Positions 15,751 to 24,388 are shown, counted from the stretch's first letter. The stretch: 64,000 bases of DNA from QQUJ01 sp050287605 (GCA_050287605.1 JBNKCG010000045.1:1-64000); one strand, 5' to 3'. Notes: generated by a model not told the origin, from the letters alone. Program-made: numbers and translations.

Positions 15751-16635
15751 TCAGTCGGAGAGGTGCTCGGCGAGGTAGTCGAGCCAGACCTTGATCTTGA
15801 GCGGCGGGCGGCGGTGGGTGTGCACGGCGTAGACGCCCAGGCGGTTCTGGTGATACGGCTGCAGAATTTCGACCAGCGAGCCGTCGCTGAGTGCCCCGCT
15901 CAGCATGAAATCGGGCAGGATGGTGATGCCGGCGCCGCTCTGAGCGGCGTCGCGCAGCAACAATCCGTTGTCTGCGCGCAGGTTTCCATCCACCGGGATC
16001 GCCGTCTGCTCGCCGTCGACGGTGAAGTACCATGCGGTGCTGCGTTGCCGCTCGTGGCGGTAGGTAAGACAGTTGTGACGGCTTAGATCGGCCGGCGAGG
16101 CGGGCGTCCCGCGTGCCGCCAGGTAGCGTGGCGAAGCGACGGTGACCAGGCGGACCGAGCTGATCCGTCGGGCTACCAGGGCGGAATCTTCCAACTGCCC
16201 GATGCGCAGCGCCACGTCGACGCCGGCCTCCACCAGGTCGACGAAACGATCCTCCATCTGGGCGTCGAGCCGGATGTGGGGATAGCGGGCGAGAAAGCCG
16301 GCCACCAGTGGGGCCACGAACAGCTGTCCATAGGTGATGGGCATGCTGATGCGCAGGCGTCCCTGGGGGGTGTTGCCCAGTTCGCCCATGCGCTCTTCGG
16401 CCTCGCTGCACAGGCGGCCCACCGAGCGGCAGTAGGCGAGGTAGATCTCCCCCGATTCGGTGAGGCTCAGTTTGCGGGTGGTGCGGTTGAGCAGCCTCAC
16501 CCCGAGGCGCGTCTCCAGCGCCTTGATCCGTTTGCTGATCAGCGAGCGCGACAGGTCGGTAAGGTGGGCTGCTGCTGAGTAGGAGCCGGCGTCCACCACC
16601 TGGGTGAAGAGTGTCATGTCGTCGATTTGGGACAT
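15751..16635 (-). CDS. LysR family transcriptional regulator
   Basis: A 294-residue LysR-type regulator. The N-terminal winged helix-turn-helix (residues 1-60) reads DDMTLFTQVVDAGSYSAAAH and SRSLISKRIKALETRLGVRLLNRTTR. The effector-binding domain spans about 90-290, with family segments LRISMPITYGQLFVAPLV and GAGITILPDFM. It is divergent from the cytochrome b561-YceI pair, separated by 102 bases, so those genes are the most likely targets besides its own. The inducer is unknown. The TAA/TGA end precedes a 200-base gap before the sensor operon. Confidence 0.92.
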   Translation of the reverse strand: MSQIDDMTLFTQVVDAGSYSAAAHLTDLSRSLISKRIKALETRLGVRLLNRTTRKLSLTESGEIYLAYCRSVGRLCSEAEERMGELGNTPQGRLRISMPITYGQLFVAPLVAGFLARYPHIRLDAQMEDRFVDLVEAGVDVALRIGQLEDSALVARRISSVRLVTVASPRYLAARGTPASPADLSRHNCLTYRHERQRSTAWYFTVDGEQTAIPVDGNLRADNGLLLRDAAQSGAGITILPDFMLSGALSDGSLVEILQPYHQNRLGVYAVHTHRRPPLKIKVWLDYLAEHLSD

Positions 16636-16737
16636 TGGCGCCTCGATTGTTGATCCTGTTTCACCAATGTTATGACTTTAGCAGAGCAGATCTTCCCAGG
16701 TCGGCTTGCTAAGCTTTCGCACTGAAACAGTCGGGTA
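16636..16737. promoter_or_regulatory. Divergent promoter region, LysR / cytochrome b561
   Basis: The 102-base gap between two divergent genes must hold both promoters and any LysR binding site. I do not see a clear T-N11-A palindrome or a strong -35/-10 pair, so no position is proposed. Composition is more AT-rich than the flanking genes. Confidence 0.4.
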
Positions 16738-17319
16738 ATGGTTATGTGGAAGAACGGGGTCAACGATTACGGTCTCATCGCTCAGGCACTGCATTGGGCG
16801 GTGGCGTTGATGATTCTGGCGTTGATCGCTCTTGGCTGGTGGATGACGGATCTCGGTTTCTACGATCCCTGGTATCACCGTGCGCCGGCGTTGCACAAAG
16901 CCTTCGGTATGGCGGCGTTGGGGTTGGCACTGGTGCGTATCGTCTGGGTGGTCGTCGATCGCCCGCCTCCGCTGGAGGATTCGCTGGGTCGCTGGGAGCG
17001 CGTGGCGGCGGCGATGGCGCACCGGGGGCTCTATCTGTTGACCCTAGCCATTCCAGTAACCGGATACCTGCTGTCGACCGCCCGTGGTGAGGGCGTCGAG
17101 CTGTTCGGAGGAATTGCAGTGCCTGCGCTGCTGCCTCCGGAGTCCGGCCGTGAGGCGTGGGCGGGCCAGGTTCACACCTGGTTGGCCTACGGCACGCTGG
17201 GGCTGGTGGCGTTGCACGCCCTGGCTGCCCTCAAGCACCAGTTTTTCGATAAGGACGGTACCCTGCGCCGTATGGCAGGAGTGCCGCGGACCAACACCCA
17301 ACTCGATCGAGAGTCATAA
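16738..17319 (+). CDS. Cytochrome b561
   Basis: A 193-residue membrane dihaem b-type cytochrome that passes electrons between the quinone pool and periplasmic or membrane partners. It has four helices with the expected His residues: ALHWAVALMILAL (helix 1), ALHKAFGMAALGLALVRI (helix 2), HRGLYLLTLAIPVTGYLLS (helix 3) and VHTWLAYGTLGLVALHALAALKHQF (helix 4). RxNxxP-like elements and the ending typical of the family are present. It lies 21 bases upstream of a YceI gene, a common pairing. ATG 16738 could be replaced by ATG 16744. Confidence 0.93.
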   Translation: MVMWKNGVNDYGLIAQALHWAVALMILALIALGWWMTDLGFYDPWYHRAPALHKAFGMAALGLALVRIVWVVVDRPPPLEDSLGRWERVAAAMAHRGLYLLTLAIPVTGYLLSTARGEGVELFGGIAVPALLPPESGREAWAGQVHTWLAYGTLGLVALHALAALKHQFFDKDGTLRRMAGVPRTNTQLDRES

Positions 17320-17340
17320 GAGTTACGAAAGGAACAGTCA

Positions 17341-17916
17341 ATGCGCAATAAAATGTGGTTAGGTTTGTTGATGGGCGTGGTCGTCGCCACGTCGTCCGCA
17401 GTGGCGGGTGCGGCCGAGCGCTACAAGATCGATCCGTCGCATTCATTCGTCATGTTCAAGATTTCCCATCTGGGCTTCAGCGTGCTCAACGGCCGCTTCA
17501 ACGAGCTTGCGGGGGAGTTCACCTATGATCCCGCCAAACCCGGCGCCAGCAAGATCAACGTGACCGTCCAGACCGCAAGTGTCGACAGCAACTGGGCGGA
17601 GCGCGACAAGCATCTGCGCAGCCCTGATTTCCTCAACGTCGGCGAGTTCCCCACCGCTACCTTTGAGACCACCGGCTACAGCGAAAGCAACGGCCAGGGA
17701 ACCTTGACCGGGAATCTGACCCTGCACGGTGTTACGCGCCCGATCACCGTTGCGGTGCAGGCGGTGGGTGCCGGTAAAGATCCCTGGGGCGGTTTCCGTC
17801 GCGGCTACACCGGAACAGCCAAGATCAAGCGCGGCGATTTCGGCATCTCCTACAACCTCGGCCCGACCGCGGAGGAGATGGAGCTGAATTTCGTCGTCGA
17901 GGGGGTCCGTCAGTAA
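17341..17916 (+). CDS. YceI family periplasmic protein
   Basis: A 191-residue periplasmic lipid-binding beta-barrel of the YceI family, whose members bind polyisoprenoids such as ubiquinone-like lipids. A signal peptide (about 1-24, A-G-A-A) precedes YKIDPSHSFVMFKISHLGFS, the family start. DKHLRSPDFLNVGEFPTATF and LTLHGVTRPI are strongly conserved segments. ATG 17341 follows AAAGGAACAGTCA. Co-transcription with cytochrome b561 is likely because only 21 bases separate them and a terminator follows. Confidence 0.94.
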   Translation: MRNKMWLGLLMGVVVATSSAVAGAAERYKIDPSHSFVMFKISHLGFSVLNGRFNELAGEFTYDPAKPGASKINVTVQTASVDSNWAERDKHLRSPDFLNVGEFPTATFETTGYSESNGQGTLTGNLTLHGVTRPITVAVQAVGAGKDPWGGFRRGYTGTAKIKRGDFGISYNLGPTAEEMELNFVVEGVRQ

Positions 17917-17947
17917 CACGGTCGGCAAGATCCGTTGTCGTACAGGG

Positions 17948-17975
17948 AACCCGGCCTCGCGCCGGGTTTCTTTTT
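17948..17975 (+). terminator. Rho-independent terminator after the b561-YceI operon
   Basis: Arms AACCCGGC (17948-17955) and GCCGGGTT (17961-17968) with a 5-base loop, followed by TCTTTTT. It lies 32 bases after the YceI stop. Confidence 0.8.
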
Positions 17976-18125
17976 GCCGCGGAGTGCGGCGAACGCTTTA
18001 CTCCTGGGCGCCGGTGCCGATGGAAAGGGGGCCGGCGCCCGATGGCATGACGATGGGCGCCTTTTCCGAGTCCGCAATCGACGAGGTGCTTTCTTTGACG
18101 GAGGCACCAGAAACGAGGTGTCCGC

Positions 18126-19337
18126 ATGAGTAGCTTTGCCCGTTGGATCGCCAAGCATGCCGCCTTTCAGCCGGCCCGGCCGGCGCTGGTCTACGAAGGG
18201 CGCTCTATCAGCTACGGGGAACTGGCCCAGCGCATCGAGGCGACCGTTCCCATGTTGGCGCAGCAGCTTGGCGTCGCGGCGGGCGATCGCGTGGCGTATT
18301 TGGGCTACAACAGTCCGGAACTGGTCATCCTGCTGTTTGCTTGTGCGCGGCTGGGGGCGGTATTCGTACCGATGGATGGGGGCTTGGCGACCGCCGCGCA
18401 GGTCGCTCTGCTGCGCCACTGCGGTGCCAAGGTGCTCGTGGTGGAGGCCGATTTCCGTCAGCAGGCGGAGGGCTTTCACGATCAGCTGCCGCAGTGCCAG
18501 TTGGTTGCCAGCCGTTTCGAGTCGAGCCGTGAGGCTTCACCTTGGCGTGCCCTGGCCGACCTGATGCAGGCGGCGCGCGGCGAGGTCTATCGGGAGGCGG
18601 CTCCGGGCGCCGAAGCGCCGGTGCTTCTGCTGTACCCGGGCGCGTCGTCCGCGCAACCGCGCGGGGTGCTGCTGAGTCAGGGGGCGCTCTTTTACCGCGC
18701 CCTCAACAGTCTGCACATGCATGCGCTGAGCGCGCGCGATGTGGTCCTCGCCGTGTTGCCTATGTGCAGTGCCGCCGGCCTCGATCTGCAGGCCCTGCCG
18801 GCCCTTTACGCCGGCGCCACGGTGGTGCTGCATCGCCGGTTCGATCCCGCCGAAACGCTCGCCTGCATGCGGGTGGAGCGGCCCACGCTGTTGGCGTTGG
18901 ACGGCGTGGGCATGGCGGGGTTGGTCACGCAGGAGGATTGGACGCGCACCGACATCGGCTGTTTGCGCGCATTGACGGCAAGCGATGCGCCGGCTGCTGC
19001 GGTGCGCGATGCGATCCGCGATCGCGACGTGGTGGTGGCGCGGGTCTACGGCGGCGCGGAGAGCGGGCCGGTCGCCGTCTATCAGAGCGTGCTCGGCGCA
19101 GAGCCCGAACCCGAATCGGTGGGCAAGGCGGGAATGCACACCGAGGTCGTAATCGTCGGTACAGACGGTGCCGTGCTTCCCCCCGGCAAGCCGGGGTCGG
19201 TCTGCGTCCAGGGACGCAGCCTCTTTTCTGCCTATTGGAACGACACGGATGCGACCGCTGCCGTCCTGAGTGCCGACGGCTTTCGCAGCGAGGATACCGG
19301 GTACGTGGATGCCCAGGGCAACCTGTTTTTGAGCTAA
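18126..19337 (+). CDS. Degenerate, C-terminally short AMP-binding (acyl-CoA ligase-like) protein
   Basis: A 403-residue protein related to the large domain of adenylate-forming ligases. Fold markers are intact (ISYGELAQRIE, GDRVAYLGYNSPELV), but catalytic motifs are not. The phosphate loop expected as SGTTGxPKG reads PGASSAQPRG, with no Thr-Gly and Lys replaced by Arg. The later adenine motif is VYGGAESGP and the hinge region EDTGYVDAQG. It stops there, so the C-terminal domain with the catalytic Lys is missing, and no continuation is visible in other frames. The frame is otherwise clean, suggesting a non-catalytic protein or an early pseudogene. ATG 18126 follows AACGAGGTGTCCGC. Confidence 0.75.
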   Translation: MSSFARWIAKHAAFQPARPALVYEGRSISYGELAQRIEATVPMLAQQLGVAAGDRVAYLGYNSPELVILLFACARLGAVFVPMDGGLATAAQVALLRHCGAKVLVVEADFRQQAEGFHDQLPQCQLVASRFESSREASPWRALADLMQAARGEVYREAAPGAEAPVLLLYPGASSAQPRGVLLSQGALFYRALNSLHMHALSARDVVLAVLPMCSAAGLDLQALPALYAGATVVLHRRFDPAETLACMRVERPTLLALDGVGMAGLVTQEDWTRTDIGCLRALTASDAPAAAVRDAIRDRDVVVARVYGGAESGPVAVYQSVLGAEPEPESVGKAGMHTEVVIVGTDGAVLPPGKPGSVCVQGRSLFSAYWNDTDATAAVLSADGFRSEDTGYVDAQGNLFLS

Positions 19338-19446
19338 GTCGGCGTGGTTCTCCGGTTCCCGTGTGCGGCGTGACCGCTTTTCGCGTTAGTCTGTCGGTGA
19401 TGCGCTCGCGAAATCGGAGGTGGCAAACCATGATCGAGGCGTTGCG

Positions 19447-19959
19447 ATGAGCCGCGAACTGCTGGTGTTGCGTCATGCCAAATCGGATTGGAACTCCGAG
19501 GCGGAGCAGGATTTCGACCGGCCACTGGCCAAACGCGGGCGGCGCGATGCGCCCAAGGTGGGCGAATGGCTCGCGGGGCAAGGATTGGCGCCCGAGGCCG
19601 TGGTTTGCTCACCGGCGCTGCGTACCCGCCAGACCGTTACCGCGGTACTCGAACGCCTGGATATGGCGGACTTTGGCGTCACCTTTGATCAACGCCTTTA
19701 CGCCGCCAATCTCGAGGCACTGCTGGCGGTGTTGGGCGACTGCCCGCTGGCGGCGCGCCGCGTGTTGTTGGTGGGCCACAATCCGGGTGTCGACGATCTG
19801 GTGCTCTACCTGAGCGCCAACCAGCCGCCGTTGACCGCCAGCGGCAAATTGATGACTACGGCGGCTCTCGCGCATTTCGCGCTGCCCGGTGATTGGACAC
19901 GTCTGGCGCGCGGATGCGGGAGTTTGGTGCAACTGGTGCGCCCCAAGGAGTTGGACTGA
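19447..19959 (+). CDS. sixA: SixA-type phosphohistidine phosphatase
   Basis: A 170-residue histidine phosphatase. The catalytic motif is LLVLRHAKSDW (R-H-A, a SixA signature) near residue 6, followed by DFDRPLAKRG, CSPALRTRQT and the second active-site His in LLVGHNPGVDDL. SixA proteins remove phosphate from phosphohistidine domains such as Hpt or PTS proteins; a link to the Hpt-bearing kinase at 11689-14064 is possible but unsupported. I chose ATG 19447, where homology begins, over an upstream in-frame ATG at 19420. Confidence 0.87.
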   Translation: MSRELLVLRHAKSDWNSEAEQDFDRPLAKRGRRDAPKVGEWLAGQGLAPEAVVCSPALRTRQTVTAVLERLDMADFGVTFDQRLYAANLEALLAVLGDCPLAARRVLLVGHNPGVDDLVLYLSANQPPLTASGKLMTTAALAHFALPGDWTRLARGCGSLVQLVRPKELD

Positions 19960-19998
19960 TCCCGGTGCGTTGACACACGGGCTGAAGGCCGACTAAGT

Positions 19999-20017
19999 TG
20001 TGACGCCGGTCGTCACA
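19999..20017. promoter_or_regulatory. Inverted repeat just before a GNAT gene
   Basis: A perfect 7-bp inverted repeat, TGTGACG / CGTCACA with a CCGGT centre, ends 12 bases before the ATG at 20030. It resembles a transcription-factor site by symmetry but could also be a hairpin near the ribosome-binding region. The half-site spacing does not fit the standard CRP site. Confidence 0.35.
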
Positions 20018-20029
20018 CTACAGGGATAG

Positions 20030-20569
20030 ATGCCGTTGCCTTCTGATTTTTTGTCCCAACACCCGCTCGCCGTCGACCCCGCACCGCCCGTTACCCTGCG
20101 CCGCCACTGGCAGCCGGGGGACGTGGGATACATCACCTACCTTCACGGCGCCCTCTATGCCCGCGAACAGGGCTGGGACCACACCTTCGATGCTTACGTC
20201 GCCGAACCGCTGGCGCGCTTTTGCCTGAATTACGACCCGGATCGCGAAGGGATTTGGATCGTGGAGCGGGGCGGGCTCGTCGCCGGGTCCATCGCCATCG
20301 TCGCCGCGAATAGCGAGCAGGCGCAGCTGCGCTGGTTTCTGCTGCATCCCGATCTGCGCGGACAGGGATGGGGGCGGCGTCTGATCGAGGAGGCGGTAGG
20401 TTTTTGCCGTCAACGCGGCTACCGCAGCGTCTTCCTGTGGACCGTGGATGCCCTGCCCACCGCGGCGCATCTCTACCGGAAGGCGGGATTTCAGGTGGTC
20501 GAGGAGAAGCGCAGCGAGGTATGGGGGGCGGTGGTCAACGAACAGCGCTACGACCTGACGTTTGCCTAA
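20030..20569 (+). CDS. GNAT family N-acetyltransferase
   Basis: A 179-residue GNAT of the kind found at the C-terminus of MarR-acetyltransferase fusions, here alone. Markers are YLHGALYAREQGWDHTFDAYVAE near residues 38-58, the acetyl-CoA loop LLHPDLRGQGWGRRLIEEA, and AAHLYRKAGFQVVEEK with a C-terminal WGAVVNEQRYDL. The substrate is unknown. ATG 20030 follows an inverted repeat and AGGGATAG. It converges on the PilZ-like gene, with 11 bases between stop codons. Confidence 0.87.
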   Translation: MPLPSDFLSQHPLAVDPAPPVTLRRHWQPGDVGYITYLHGALYAREQGWDHTFDAYVAEPLARFCLNYDPDREGIWIVERGGLVAGSIAIVAANSEQAQLRWFLLHPDLRGQGWGRRLIEEAVGFCRQRGYRSVFLWTVDALPTAAHLYRKAGFQVVEEKRSEVWGAVVNEQRYDLTFA

Positions 20570-20580
20570 AGTGCCGCTAA

Positions 20581-21027
20581 TCAGCGGTCCAGGGCGGGAA
20601 ATGCCGCCGCGTAGCGCGCGATCCATTCGCGTGCCGCCCGCTCTTCGCTGAGCGCACGCCCTTCGCTGGCAAGGGTCTGTTGGCGATAGTGGGCGATGTG
20701 GCAGAGCTGCTCAATCATACGGGCGACGAACGCCTCGCGTTGCCTGGCGATTCGTACTACCACCCGATTGGGCGTGTGGGCGCGATCCACCTCCACCACC
20801 CGGCTGTGGAACTGGTGCACCTTGCCGCCGGCTTCGATGCTTAGCTGGAGTGGGGTACCGGCCCGCGGCGGGTGCGCGGCGCGGAAACGCAGATAGATCC
20901 CACCCCGCTCGCCGGCGACGGGCTGCGGTGCGGCACATACCCGGAAGGCGAGGGGTTGGCTCGCGGGGTGGTCGATGAGCGGAGATCGGTCGATAGCCTC
21001 CGCCCGGCGAGACGAGATTCGTGGCAT
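20581..21027 (-). CDS. PilZ-like protein of unknown function
   Basis: A 148-residue protein. The middle (about residues 40-95) has the alternating beta pattern of a PilZ barrel (GIYLRFRA, PLQLSIEAGG, FHSRVVEVDR, RVVVRIAR). The tail, EAFVARMIEQLCHIAHYRQ with AAREWIARYAAAFP, resembles the end of many gammaproteobacterial PilZ proteins. The c-di-GMP motifs RxxxR and D/NxSxxG are not evident, so ligand binding is doubtful. ATG 21027 has GGGGAGG upstream; an earlier ATG at 21096 is unlikely. The neighbouring gene upstream makes c-di-GMP. Confidence 0.5.
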   Translation of the reverse strand: MPRISSRRAEAIDRSPLIDHPASQPLAFRVCAAPQPVAGERGGIYLRFRAAHPPRAGTPLQLSIEAGGKVHQFHSRVVEVDRAHTPNRVVVRIARQREAFVARMIEQLCHIAHYRQQTLASEGRALSEERAAREWIARYAAAFPALDR

Positions 21028-21094
21028 GGGCGCCTCCCCAGCTGGCGCGGAATCGAATCCGGTTGTTGGGAAAGCGTAGGCGGCCAAGGCAGCC

Positions 21095-21205
21095 AAGTAA
21101 ACAGTAAAATTTTTTATTTCAAATGGTTAAAGCTATTAGTTAATCTTATTTTTTAAGTAATTATTCTCAGAAATATCTTATAACAATTTGTTTTATATAA
21201 GTATT
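21095..21205. other. AT-rich intergenic segment
   Basis: About 110 bases rich in A and T (runs such as AAATTTTTTATTT and TTATTTTTTAAG), in sharp contrast to the GC-rich surroundings. It lies upstream of the PilZ-like gene and just after the GGDEF gene, both on the minus strand. It probably holds the promoter of the first and may act as an UP element or nucleoid-protein binding site. No clear hairpin terminator is visible. Confidence 0.6.
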
Positions 21206-22698
21206 GTGCAATTTCTCCCTTTGTCTTTGGCTTGATACATCGCCCGATCGGCCCGGTGAAAGGCCGAATCGCTGTTGTCGTTGCCGGAAAACTCCGTCAC
21301 GCCGATGGATATGGTGACCTTGACCGGGTCGCCCCGGTAGGTGAATCCCATCCCGGCCACCGCCTCGCGCAGTTTCTCCGCCACCGTAAATGCCGCTTGG
21401 CGATCGGTCTCCGGCATGATCAATACGAACTCTTCGCCGCCGTAGCGGGCGAGGAAATCGGGTTCGCGAGTCAGTTTGCGCAGGCGGCTGGCGATGGCGG
21501 TGAGCACCTTGTCACCCGCTTTGTGACCGTAGCTGTCGTTGATGCGCTTGAAGTAGTCGATATCGAGCACCACCAGGGAGAGCGCCGTCTTGTAGCGTTT
21601 CCAGCGGCCGTGCTCCTGGGCCAGGAACTCTTCGTATCCGAGCCGGTTATGCAGGCCGGTGAGGGGATCGCGATGGGCGGCTTCGCGCGCCTTGATCAGA
21701 GCATCGCGCAGCTTGCTGCTCTCCTTTTCCATCATCGCCATGCGGCCGACCAGCTTTTTGAGGGCCGATTCGGTACGGCTGCTGCGCTGCTCGTCCTCGT
21801 CGCGGTGGTGGTCCATACGCTGGCGCAGCACCCGCATCTGTTCGAGGATGGAGCGCTTGTGCTCCTCCAGCGATTCGGCACTGTGGACGCCGGCTTCGAT
21901 GGCGTCGAACTGGCTGCTCATTTCGCTGTGCAGGCGCCGCCCGCTTTCGGCGGCTTCGCGCTGCAGCTGGCTGGTGTCCTCCAGCCCGTCCATGAGTCCG
22001 CGCAGCTGGTCGTCCACCTGGCGCAGAAACCCTTCCAGGTCTTCGCGATTGCTGGTGCTGGCGAGCTGGATGCGGGCCACCAAGTCGCTGATGTCGCGCA
22101 CCGTTTGCGCCAGTTGGTCGCCTTTGGGGAGTTCGGCCAGCCGCGACTTGATGACTTCGGCGCGCTCCGCCAATGGGCCGGAGAGCGCCAGGCGCTCCAG
22201 CAGCTCGGTGAGCACTTCGCAGACCTCGGCGCCGCCGGCCGCGCCGTCGCTGAGTTGGTTGAGGGTCTGCGCTAAACGGTGGACGACGCGCGCCAGGTCG
22301 CGCGCCTCCTCAGCATCGACCTCCGCCCTGAGGCGCGAGATCTCTTCGGCGATGTTGGCCGGCGGGGTGAGTTCGGCCAGCAATTGGTGCAGCAACTCGC
22401 CCGCGTCAAGCGCGGCCACCTCGATGCCCTTGGTGCCCTTGTCCTCGCGCCAGGCCGATTTTTCGATACGCGTCAGCAGGGGTTGGATCTGGTTCGGGTC
22501 GATCTCGTCGCGGATCACTTCGCGCAGGTGGCGCAGCGGTTCCTCCAGTTCGGGGCTGGCATCGCTGGCCAGTACCGCCAGCCGTGTGACGGTGCGGCGC
22601 AGGATCTCCTCGTTGCGTCCGGCCAAGCGCTCCTGCTCGACCAGTTCGGAGCGCAGGGACGAGATTTCGGCTTTCAATGTGGTGCTGTCGTCGCTCAT
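21193..22698 (-). CDS. Diguanylate cyclase with long coiled-coil N-terminus
   Basis: A 501-residue cytoplasmic protein with no signal peptide or membrane helix. Residues about 1-330 are mainly helical, Leu/Glu/Arg rich and likely coiled coil. The GGDEF domain (about 335-500) contains DPLTGLHNRLGYEEF, VVLDIDYFKRINDSYGHKAGD, and the active-site loop GGEEF preceded by the inhibitory site REPD. It should make cyclic di-GMP. A homologous gene sits in the same place in Pseudomonas, next to the endonuclease-like and dsbA genes. Fifty-two bases separate it from the upstream endonuclease-family gene. Confidence 0.93.
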   Translation of the reverse strand: MSDDSTTLKAEISSLRSELVEQERLAGRNEEILRRTVTRLAVLASDASPELEEPLRHLREVIRDEIDPNQIQPLLTRIEKSAWREDKGTKGIEVAALDAGELLHQLLAELTPPANIAEEISRLRAEVDAEEARDLARVVHRLAQTLNQLSDGAAGGAEVCEVLTELLERLALSGPLAERAEVIKSRLAELPKGDQLAQTVRDISDLVARIQLASTSNREDLEGFLRQVDDQLRGLMDGLEDTSQLQREAAESGRRLHSEMSSQFDAIEAGVHSAESLEEHKRSILEQMRVLRQRMDHHRDEDEQRSSRTESALKKLVGRMAMMEKESSKLRDALIKAREAAHRDPLTGLHNRLGYEEFLAQEHGRWKRYKTALSLVVLDIDYFKRINDSYGHKAGDKVLTAIASRLRKLTREPDFLARYGGEEFVLIMPETDRQAAFTVAEKLREAVAGMGFTYRGDPVKVTISIGVTEFSGNDNSDSAFHRADRAMYQAKDKGRNCTILI

Positions 22699-22750
22699 GG
22701 CAGCGGGTCGTGGTGGCGATGAATGACCCGATTATGCCAGTGGTTGCCGG

Positions 22751-23557
22751 TTACGGCAGCAATGAGACCTCGTGCGGCAGCTCCACGTCGATGGCGACGG
22801 GCAAGTGATCGGAATAGGTGCAGTCCAGCGCCTGAATGCTGCGTACGCGGATGGACGGCGTGACCAGCACGCGATCGATGCTGCGCTGCGGTTGCCAGCT
22901 GGGGTAGGTGTTGATGTTGCGTACCGGCTCGATGAGACCGCCGCGTTCCAGCGGCGAATGGCGGTAGCCGTTGATGTCGTGGGCGCGGCAGTTCATGTCG
23001 CCCATCAGCACCACGTTGCGGTAGCCGCGTACCAGTTCGGCGATGTAGGCCATCTGCTGTTCGCGTGCCCGGGGGCTTAGCGCCAGGTGAATGATCAGCA
23101 CCACCAGGCAGTCGTCGCTGCTGCCGTAGCGCGCCATCAGCGCGCCGCGCCCGGGGATTAGGCCGGGTAGTTTGTGCTCGGTGATTTCCGTCGGGGTGAT
23201 GCGGCTCAGCAGGCCGTTGCTGTGCTGCGCCAGACGGCCGAGGTTGCGGTTGAGTTGGCTGTGCCAGTAGGGAAAGGCGCCCCGCCACGCCAGGTACTCC
23301 ACTTGGTTGATGTAGCCGCTGCGCAGGCTGCCGCCGTCGACCTCCTGCAACCCGACGATGTCGAATTCGCTGATCAGCGCGCCGATCCGATCGAGGTTCT
23401 CCACTCGCCGCGACGAGGGCAGAACATGACGCCAGCTACGGGTGACGTAGTGCCGGTAGCGCGTGGTGGAGATGCCGGTCTGGATGTTGTAGCTCAGCAG
23501 CCGCAGCGTCGTACCGGCAACGGACGGCGTGTCATCGGGTCGGGGTGGCGATGCCAT
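22751..23557 (-). CDS. Endonuclease/exonuclease/phosphatase family protein
   Basis: A 268-residue member of the metal-dependent EEP superfamily (DNase I fold). Motifs include LRLLSYNIQTG near the N-terminus (Asn ligand), DIVGLQEVDGG (catalytic Glu), VLMGDMNCRAHD (Asp-x-Asn) and CTYSDHLPVAIDVEL (Ser-Asp-His catalytic pair). Substrate could be nucleic acid or a phosphorylated lipid or sugar; the fold alone does not tell. No signal peptide. It belongs to the block shared with Pseudomonas (dsbA, this gene, GGDEF protein). Confidence 0.9.
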   Translation of the reverse strand: MASPPRPDDTPSVAGTTLRLLSYNIQTGISTTRYRHYVTRSWRHVLPSSRRVENLDRIGALISEFDIVGLQEVDGGSLRSGYINQVEYLAWRGAFPYWHSQLNRNLGRLAQHSNGLLSRITPTEITEHKLPGLIPGRGALMARYGSSDDCLVVLIIHLALSPRAREQQMAYIAELVRGYRNVVLMGDMNCRAHDINGYRHSPLERGGLIEPVRNINTYPSWQPQRSIDRVLVTPSIRVRSIQALDCTYSDHLPVAIDVELPHEVSLLP

Positions 23558-23601
23558 AGACCGGTCCGTTGCCAGCGCGACGCCGCGGGAGGGTGGTGCT
23601 G

Positions 23602-24237
23602 TCAGGAGGGATTCTTGGCTTGGGTTTCCTTGGCGATCAGTTCGTCGATGACCTTCATCATGTTGGCGTAGTTGCCCGCCATGGTGCCGTCGGTGCGGTA
23701 CTTGCCGTTGATGATGACCGCGGGCGTCCCATCGATGCCGTAACGCTGGGTCATGGCGCGCGCGCGGCGCACCTTGGTTTCTACGGCGAACGAGTTCCAG
23801 GTCTTGTTAAAGGTGTCGGCGTCGACACCGAATTCGCCGAAGAACTTGCGCAGCGCCTCTTCGCTGTCGAGGTCGCGGCGTTCCGCGTGAATGGCATCGA
23901 ACAGCGGGCGATGGATTTGGTCGACGACGTGCAGCACTTCCGCGGTGTAGTAGGCGCGTGCGTGCAGCGCCCAGTTGCCGCTCAGGATGGCCGGCATGCG
24001 GATGAAATCGACGTTGTCCGGTTTGGTCTGCAGCCAGCGCTCCATGATCGGTTGCAAGCGGTAGCAGTGCGGGCAGCGGTACCAGAATAGCTCGACGACC
24101 TCGACTTTGTCGGGGTTGGCCGTGGGTACCGGAGGCGAAATGATTTCGTACTCCGCACTCCATGCACGGTTGGCGGTGCCGGCCAGCAGGACGGGCGCCA
24201 CGAGCAGGGCCAGGAACAGGTGCCGCAATTTCTTCAT
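23602..24237 (-). CDS. dsbA: Thiol:disulfide interchange protein DsbA
   Basis: Periplasmic dithiol oxidase that introduces disulfides into secreted proteins. 211 residues with a signal peptide (about 1-27). The redox centre is FWYRCPHCYRLQP (C-P-H-C), and the cis-Pro loop is GIDGTPAVIINGKYR. ATG 24237 (MKKLRHLFL) is the true start; longer upstream readings lack a signal peptide. No dsbB is in the window. The terminator at 24389-24418 separates it from the cytochrome gene, so it should have its own promoter. Confidence 0.95.
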   Translation of the reverse strand: MKKLRHLFLALLVAPVLLAGTANRAWSAEYEIISPPVPTANPDKVEVVELFWYRCPHCYRLQPIMERWLQTKPDNVDFIRMPAILSGNWALHARAYYTAEVLHVVDQIHRPLFDAIHAERRDLDSEEALRKFFGEFGVDADTFNKTWNSFAVETKVRRARAMTQRYGIDGTPAVIINGKYRTDGTMAGNYANMMKVIDELIAKETQAKNPS

Positions 24238-24388
24238 GCTGATATCCCCTAGAAGCGGTGGTGGCGGGTAGGTCCGGGCCCGCGAGGCGCAGTGGGTGAA
24301 AAGGACCCTAATGTTCGTTGATCCTTCCACGGCTGACAAGGTTCCCCCGCCCGTGGCGCCGCGCACTGCATTGTTTGCACGCCACGAA

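Noticed and set aside
19338..19446. Missing C-terminal domain of the acyl-CoA ligase in another frame
   Set aside because: None of the three forward frames shows the expected hinge or Lys motifs.
19999..20017. CRP binding site
   Set aside because: The half-sites TGTGA and TCACA are nine bases apart instead of six.
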